Source of the DNA: an uncultured Clostridia bacterium
GTDB taxonomy: Bacteria; Bacillota; Clostridia; TANB77; CAG-508
Assembly (NCBI GenBank): GCA_934168365.1
Contig: CAKPNJ010000007.1
Coordinates: 5,032 to 69,031, forward strand
DNA length: 64,000 bases
Reading direction: 5' to 3'
The translations under genes were made by a program, and so were the position numbers. This document shows positions 59,731-64,000 of this stretch, one piece after another. Every line of letters starts with the position of its first letter. The stretch's first letter is position 1. The notes under the pieces were generated by a model, which had not been told where the DNA came from, searched no databases, and saw nothing but the letters and a program-made list of their open reading frames with translations.

Positions 59731-59788
59731 AATTATCTCCATATAATACTTATATAAATATTATAACAATATAAAATAAAAAATACAA

Positions 59789-59823
59789 TAAAAAAGATAC
59801 CTTATTTCTAAGATATCTTTTTT
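59789..59823. terminator. Terminator downstream of the SPFH gene
   Basis: AAAAAAGATA(CC)TTA pairs with TAAGATATCTTTTTT, usable on both strands; it follows the minus-strand SPFH gene. Confidence 0.8.
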
Positions 59824-59827
59824 AAAT

Positions 59828-60730
59828 TTATTTTTTCTCTTTAATAACTTCTGTAATAGCACCTAAGCTACTTAATGTATTTGTTGCTTCAAATGGAATA
59901 AATACTTTATTAGCTTCTCCATTAGCAACTTCTTTTAAAGTTTCTAAAGATTTTAATTGAACTAACTTCTCGTCTGGTTTAGCTTTCATCATAGCATCAT
60001 AAACCATTTGAATTTCTTGAGCTTTAGCTTCAGCTACTTGCTTGATTGCTTCAGCTTCACCGGCAGCTCTTCTAATTTTAGATTCTTTTTCAGCTTCAGC
60101 TTCTAGAATAGCAGCTTCTTTTTTACCTTCTGCTAAAGTAATAGCAGACTGTCTTTCACCTTCAGCTTGTAAAATTAAAGCTCTTTTATTTCTCTCAGCA
60201 TTCATTTGTTTTTCCATTGCATCTCTGATGTCAGCTGGTGGAGTAATATCTTTAATTTCAACTCTGTCTACTTTACAACCCCATTGATCTGTTGCTTCAT
60301 CAAGAATAACTCTTAATTTGTCATTGATAGCATCTCTTGAACTAAATGTATCGTCTAAGTCCATTTTACCAACAATATCACGAATTGTAGTAATTGCTAG
60401 GTATTCAATACCTTTCTTTAAATTTTGAATTTCATAAACTGCTCTTGCAGGATCTGTAATTTTATAGAACACTACAGTATCAATAGTAATAGTAACGTTA
60501 TCTTGTGTAATTACACCTTGTGGTGGAATATCCATAGTTTGTTGTTTTAAACTTACTACACTACGTACATGGTCTACAAAAGGAATTATAACTGTAAGAC
60601 CAGCATCTGCTACCTTATGAAATTTACCAAGTCTTTCAATAATATATACCTCAGACTGTTTTACTATTTTAATTGTATTAAATGCAATAATTAAAATAAT
60701 AACTAATAATGCGATTAAAACCCACATCAT
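59828..60730 (-). CDS. SPFH/stomatin-family membrane protein (QmcA-like)
   Basis: A 300-aa protein with one N-terminal membrane segment (residues 2-18) and an SPFH/Band-7 domain (EVYIIERLGKFHKVADAGLT, IPPQGVITQDNVTITIDTVV), followed by an Ala/Glu-rich coiled coil at about residues 175-250 that oligomerises. Such proteins scaffold membrane microdomains. The NfeD-type gene encoded upstream is its usual partner; the two lie 44 bases apart in one operon. AGGAGGATTTT precedes the ATG. Confidence 0.92.
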   Translation of the reverse strand: MMWVLIALLVIILIIAFNTIKIVKQSEVYIIERLGKFHKVADAGLTVIIPFVDHVRSVVSLKQQTMDIPPQGVITQDNVTITIDTVVFYKITDPARAVYEIQNLKKGIEYLAITTIRDIVGKMDLDDTFSSRDAINDKLRVILDEATDQWGCKVDRVEIKDITPPADIRDAMEKQMNAERNKRALILQAEGERQSAITLAEGKKEAAILEAEAEKESKIRRAAGEAEAIKQVAEAKAQEIQMVYDAMMKAKPDEKLVQLKSLETLKEVANGEANKVFIPFEATNTLSSLGAITEVIKEKK

Positions 60731-60774
60731 AATAAAAATCCTCCTTAAAAAATATATATAATAAATATTAATAC

Positions 60775-61221
60775 CTAAACTGTTTGTTCAACTTTAGAGT
60801 CAGCTGTAACAACTGCCTTAACACCATCAATACTCAAAATTGAAACTTCAGTACCTTCGCTAATAACTGTTTCTTCAGTAGATTTAGCAGACCAAACTTG
60901 ACCATCAACCTTAATTTGGCCAACTCCTAATGTAGGGTTTATTTCTTTAACAACAATAGCTTTTTTTCCAATAATAGAAAAAGCATTAGTAGTTAAGTTG
61001 TTATCAGTTTTTCCAAGCTTTTTAGCTAAAGGTCTTGTACACAAAATAAATAAAGCAGAAGTAATTACAAACACAGCAGTTTGAATAATTAAGTTATCTG
61101 TAAAAAAGCTCGTTACCATAGCACATAAGCTACCTAAACTTAACCAAAAGATTAAAAAGCCTACAGTTGCTATTTCAGCAATAACAAAAATACCTGCTAA
61201 AATTAACCAAACATACCACAT
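60775..61221 (-). CDS. NfeD family protein
   Basis: A 148-aa short NfeD (without the protease domain). Two or three membrane segments lie at about residues 3-65 (LILAGIFVIAEIATVGFLIF), followed by a C-terminal OB-fold (GKKAIVVKEINPTLGVGQIK, VDGQVWSAKS). NfeD partners SPFH proteins in membrane microdomains, and the SPFH gene follows directly. AAAGGAGATTAA precedes the ATG. Confidence 0.9.
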   Translation of the reverse strand: MWYVWLILAGIFVIAEIATVGFLIFWLSLGSLCAMVTSFFTDNLIIQTAVFVITSALFILCTRPLAKKLGKTDNNLTTNAFSIIGKKAIVVKEINPTLGVGQIKVDGQVWSAKSTEETVISEGTEVSILSIDGVKAVVTADSKVEQTV

Positions 61222-61308
61222 AAAATTAATCTCCTTTACATTGTAACATCTATATTATACTATATTCTCGAGCAAAAGGGAATATGTTTTTGAAAAAAAT
61301 GTAACATC

Positions 61309-61337
61309 TTGCCAACTTTTGAGTTTTGTGATATAAC
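61309..61337 (+). promoter_or_regulatory. Sigma-A promoter of the pyrophosphorylase-glmU operon
   Basis: TTGCCA (61309-61314), 17 bases, TATAAC (61332-61337), 52 bases before the start of the pyrophosphorylase gene. Confidence 0.55.
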
Positions 61338-61389
61338 AATAAACAAGTGAGCAATCTACTGAATAATATATCATATGAGGTGGGATAGA

Positions 61390-62616
61390 ATGAAAGAAGA
61401 AGCTATTTCAATATTAAAAAAATATCATCAAGAGCATATATTAGAATACAATTTAAGTGAAAAGCAACAACAAGAATTAGAAAAACAAATATTAAGTATA
61501 GATTTTGAACAATTACAAAATTTATATGAAAGCACAAAACAAGAAAAAGTTATAGAAGAAAAGAAAATTGAGCACATACCATATACAGATAAAGCAAAAA
61601 TGCCAAAAGAACAAGAGCAAGAACTTGCAAATATTGGAACAGAGGTTATAAAACAAGGACACTATGCAGTTATAACAATGGCAGGTGGTCAGGGAACAAG
61701 GCTTGGACACAAAGGACCAAAAGGTACATATGCCTTAGATACTGTAAATGGTAAAAAATACATATTTGAAATAATTATAGACAAACTAAAAAAGGCAAAA
61801 GAAGAATATGGAGTTACAATACCATGGTATGTAATGACCAGCAAAGATAATCATGATGAAACAGTTTGGTTTTTAGAAAATAATAATTATTTTGGGTATG
61901 AAAAAGATAAAATTAAGTTTTTTAAACAAGGGGAATTACCTTTAATAGACACTCAAGGAAGAGTAATATTAGACGAGAATGTTAGAATAAAAGAAGCTGC
62001 AGACGGAAATGGTGGAATTTATGAAGCGTTTGCAAAATCAGGTTTATTAGATGAGTTAAAACAAAAACAAACAGACTGGATTTTTGTAAGTGGAATTGAT
62101 AATATTTTATCAAACTTTGTAGATCCAATTTTATTAGGATTAACAATTAAAGAAAATAATGTAATTGCTTCAAAATCAGTTGCAAAAGCAAATCCACAAG
62201 AAAAAGCAGGAGTATTTTGCAAAATGAATGGCAAGCCTAAAATAATTGAATACATTGATCTACCAGAAGAAATGGCAGAAGAGCCAGCTGAGAATGGAGA
62301 ATTGATGTATGGAGAGGTTAATATAGGTACATACTTATATAACAGAAGTGTTTTAGAAAACTTGGCAAATGCTAAATTGCCATATCATGCAGCATTTAAA
62401 AAATCAGGTTATTTAAATATAGACGGACAATTTATAGAGCCAGAAACACCAAATGTATTTAAATTTGAAACTTTTATATTTGATGCATTTACAAGATATG
62501 ACAACATGACAATAATGAGAGTAAAAAGAGAAGATGAGTTTGCACCAGTAAAAAATCGTACAGGAAATGACAGCCCAGAAACAGCTGTTAAATTATATAA
62601 TGAAAAATATAAATAA
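61390..62616 (+). CDS. UDP-N-acetylhexosamine/UDP-glucose pyrophosphorylase (eukaryotic-type UDPGP family)
   Basis: A 408-aa nucleotidyltransferase of the UDPGP/AGX family, distinct from bacterial GalU and GlmU. The UTP-binding motif MAGGQGTRLGHKGPKGTYAL starts near residue 97; WYVMTSKDNHDETVWFLENN, VSGIDNILSNFVDPILLG and the C-terminal KFETFIFDAFTRYDNMTIMR and VKNRTGNDSPETAV are typical and resemble the GlcNAc-1-P enzymes. The ATG at 61390 lies 5 bases after GAGGTGGGA. glmU follows after 15 bases. It may supply UDP-GlcNAc if the adjacent GlmU cannot. Confidence 0.85.
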   Translation: MKEEAISILKKYHQEHILEYNLSEKQQQELEKQILSIDFEQLQNLYESTKQEKVIEEKKIEHIPYTDKAKMPKEQEQELANIGTEVIKQGHYAVITMAGGQGTRLGHKGPKGTYALDTVNGKKYIFEIIIDKLKKAKEEYGVTIPWYVMTSKDNHDETVWFLENNNYFGYEKDKIKFFKQGELPLIDTQGRVILDENVRIKEAADGNGGIYEAFAKSGLLDELKQKQTDWIFVSGIDNILSNFVDPILLGLTIKENNVIASKSVAKANPQEKAGVFCKMNGKPKIIEYIDLPEEMAEEPAENGELMYGEVNIGTYLYNRSVLENLANAKLPYHAAFKKSGYLNIDGQFIEPETPNVFKFETFIFDAFTRYDNMTIMRVKREDEFAPVKNRTGNDSPETAVKLYNEKYK

Positions 62617-62631
62617 AGGAGAAAGTTTATT

Positions 62632-63888
62632 ATGGAAAATGTAATAGGTTTAGTAATGGCAGCAGGAACAGATGACAGAATGAAATCTAAAAAATCAAAA
62701 TTGGCACAGGAATTATATGGAAAGGCTGTTATTAAAAGAGTTGTTGACAGTATGAAAAAAGCTGGAATAGAAGATGTTGCAGTTATTGTTGGAGAGAACA
62801 GAGAAGAAATAGAAGGAATTCTAAAAGATGAGGTTACATATTTAGAGCAAAAAGGTTGCTTGGGAACAGGTCACGCAGTTATGCAAGCAACAAATTATTT
62901 GGAAAGCAAAAAAGGTAGAGTTGTAATTGCAAATGGAAATATACCATTGATTACACCAGAAACTATTAAAGAAATGGTAGAGAAATCTGAGACAGAAAAT
63001 GAAGCGGTTACAATACTTACAGGTATTATAAGCGAACCAACAGGATATGGTAGAGTTATTAGAGAAAATAATAAAATTACAGAAATCATAGAAGAAAAAG
63101 AATTAACAGAGGCAGAAAAGAAAATATTAGAGGTAAATGCAGGAGTATATTGTTTTGAAATTTCAGAACTAGTTAAAATTATTGGAACTTTAAAACAAAA
63201 CAGTATGGGACTATATTACTTAACAGATGTAATTAAGATGCTTGTTGTATCAGGCAAAAAGATTGGAGGAGTCTTAGTAGAAGACAATACAGAAATTTTG
63301 AGTCTTAACACAAAACTTCAATTAGAAATGCTAACAAGAATTTTAAGAATAAAAATCAACACAATGCATATGAACAATGGTGTAACAATAGAAGATATTA
63401 ACACAACATATATTTATGAGGATGTAGAAATCGGAATGGATACAGTAATTCATCCAAATACAACTATTAAATCAGGTGTTGTAATTGGTGAAGACTGCAA
63501 TATTGGACCAAATGCATATATTCGTGAAGGATGTAAACTAGCAGACAAAGTAAAAGTTGGAAGTTTTGTAGAAATTAAAAAAGCAATTATTGCAGAGGGT
63601 TCAAAAGTACCACACTTATCATACATGGGAGACTGTGAGATAGGAACAAAATGTAATATTGGTTGTGGAACAATTACATGTAACTATGACGGAAAAAATA
63701 AACACAAAACAAAAATTGGAGACAATTGCTTTATAGGATCAAATGTAAACCTAGTAGCACCTGTAACTTTAGGAGACCATGTTTTAGTAGCAGCAGGCTC
63801 AACAATTACTCAAGATGTACCATCAGAAGCATTGAGTATTGCTAGAGAAAGACAAACTAATAAAGAAGAATGGAATAAAGGAAAATAA
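62632..63888 (+). CDS. glmU: GlmU-like protein with degenerate uridylyltransferase domain and intact acetyltransferase domain
   Basis: A 418-aa protein with an N-terminal nucleotidyltransferase domain (1-230) and a C-terminal left-handed beta-helix (about 250-400). The nucleotide loop, usually LAAGxGTRM, reads MAAGTDDRMKSKKSK, and the magnesium Asp of the GDxPL motif is Asn103 (NGNIPLIT); CLGTGHAV is kept. The beta-helix holds IREGCKLADKVKVGSFVEIK, HLSYMGDCEIG and the acetyltransferase NYDGKNKHKT, so conversion of GlcN-1-P to GlcNAc-1-P is likely. GGAGAAAG precedes the ATG. It is shorter than the usual 450-460 aa. Confidence 0.88.
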   Translation: MENVIGLVMAAGTDDRMKSKKSKLAQELYGKAVIKRVVDSMKKAGIEDVAVIVGENREEIEGILKDEVTYLEQKGCLGTGHAVMQATNYLESKKGRVVIANGNIPLITPETIKEMVEKSETENEAVTILTGIISEPTGYGRVIRENNKITEIIEEKELTEAEKKILEVNAGVYCFEISELVKIIGTLKQNSMGLYYLTDVIKMLVVSGKKIGGVLVEDNTEILSLNTKLQLEMLTRILRIKINTMHMNNGVTIEDINTTYIYEDVEIGMDTVIHPNTTIKSGVVIGEDCNIGPNAYIREGCKLADKVKVGSFVEIKKAIIAEGSKVPHLSYMGDCEIGTKCNIGCGTITCNYDGKNKHKTKIGDNCFIGSNVNLVAPVTLGDHVLVAAGSTITQDVPSEALSIARERQTNKEEWNKGK

Positions 63889-63892
63889 AAAT

Positions 63893-63924
63893 AAAGGCTT
63901 TTGCGTTTGCAAAAGCCTTTTAAT
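63893..63924. terminator. Bidirectional terminator after glmU
   Basis: AAAGGCTTTTGC (63893-63904) and GCAAAAGCCTTT (63909-63920) pair perfectly around GTTT, between converging genes. Confidence 0.9.
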
Positions 63925-64000
63925 TTAATATTGTTGTTCGCCAGGTATAAAGTAATCTACAACACCATATACTATCGCACCAACTATTGCGGCCATCCAA
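63925..64000 (-). CDS. C-terminal end of a membrane-type protein (cut by window edge)
   Basis: On the minus strand a frame open to the window end reads WMAAIVGAIVYGVVDYFIPG and EQQY before a TAA stop at 63927-63925. The short stretch is hydrophobic and Gly-rich, like a membrane segment at the C-terminus of a small protein. Its convergent position with a shared terminator supports it as real. The family cannot be named from 24 residues. Confidence 0.5.
   Translation of the reverse strand, partial: WMAAIVGAIVYGVVDYFIPGEQQY

Noticed and set aside
1..64000. tRNA, rRNA or other classical RNA genes
   Set aside because: No TTCGA-type T-arm with acceptor stem and no rRNA-like conserved stretch was seen by eye in the intergenic gaps; a tRNAscan run would be decisive.

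Overview
The window comes from an AT-rich Gram-positive bacterium of the class Clostridia, probably an uncultured, anaerobic, endospore-forming gut-type lineage. The basis is the very A/T-rich codon use, strong AGGAGG-type ribosome binding sites, sigma-A promoters of the TTGAAA-N17-TATAAT kind, pyruvate formate-lyase, the rlmN-prpC-prkC-rsgA-rpe block typical of Firmicutes, and mother-cell sporulation genes (spoIIID, yabG, sipL with its SPOCS/LysM architecture, yunB). No rRNA, tRNA, CRISPR array, prophage or intact insertion sequence was seen. This identification is inference, because no marker search could be run.

Layout. 1-2.2 kb: ribosomal stalk operon rplK(partial)-rplA-L10 leader-rplJ-rplL. 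2.3-11.5 kb: plsX, acpP, an MTA/SAH-deaminase-type amidohydrolase, two unrecognised proteins and smc. 11.5-15.1 kb (minus): a three-gene operon of a D-aspartate-ligase-like ATP-grasp enzyme, a MurE-like ligase and a membrane-anchored protein. 15.2-24.9 kb: mixed genes (E2-like acyltransferase fold, P-type cation ATPase, cysteine desulfurase, split TauE-type transporter, murI, Nudix, damaged deacetylase). 25-32 kb: tandem-OB ssDNA-binding protein, scpB, proS, DUF4364 protein, J-domain membrane protein, aspS. 32.3-34.4 kb: murT-gatD. 34.5-40 kb: rlmN-prpC-prkC-rsgA-rpe. 40-42.6 kb: zinc/manganese-type ABC transporter. 42.6-45.7 kb (minus): pflB and pflA. 45.9-54.7 kb: regulators, an ABC exporter and the sporulation genes. 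54.7-64 kb: rpsI-rplM, tcdA, ruvA, rarA, an SPFH/NfeD pair, then a UDP-sugar pyrophosphorylase and glmU.

How the genes work together. Envelope synthesis is the strongest theme: glmU and the pyrophosphorylase (UDP-GlcNAc supply), murI (D-Glu), the MurE-like and D-Asp-ligase-like pair (peptide stem or bridge), murT-gatD (isoglutamine amidation), PrkC with PASTA repeats (cell-wall sensing) and PlsX/ACP (lipid). Three enzymes here are degenerate at catalytic positions in ways that look meaningful: GatD lacks its Cys and His and MurT its partner Asp; GlmU lacks key uridylyltransferase residues but sits behind a second pyrophosphorylase; and the E2-like protein lacks its catalytic His.

Sporulation signals go beyond gene content. 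spoIIID has a close match to a sigma-E promoter, and yabG and a cysteine-rich protein gene share the sigma-K-like layout CAC-N17-CATANNNTA. Two genes (yabG and a TauE half-transporter) carry single-base frameshifts, and a deacetylase has lost the middle of its domain. Two kinds of large intergenic hairpin are present: GGGGACGG palindromes (19.2 and 32.2 kb) and long AT-armed hairpins (1.6, 43.3 and 57.2 kb).
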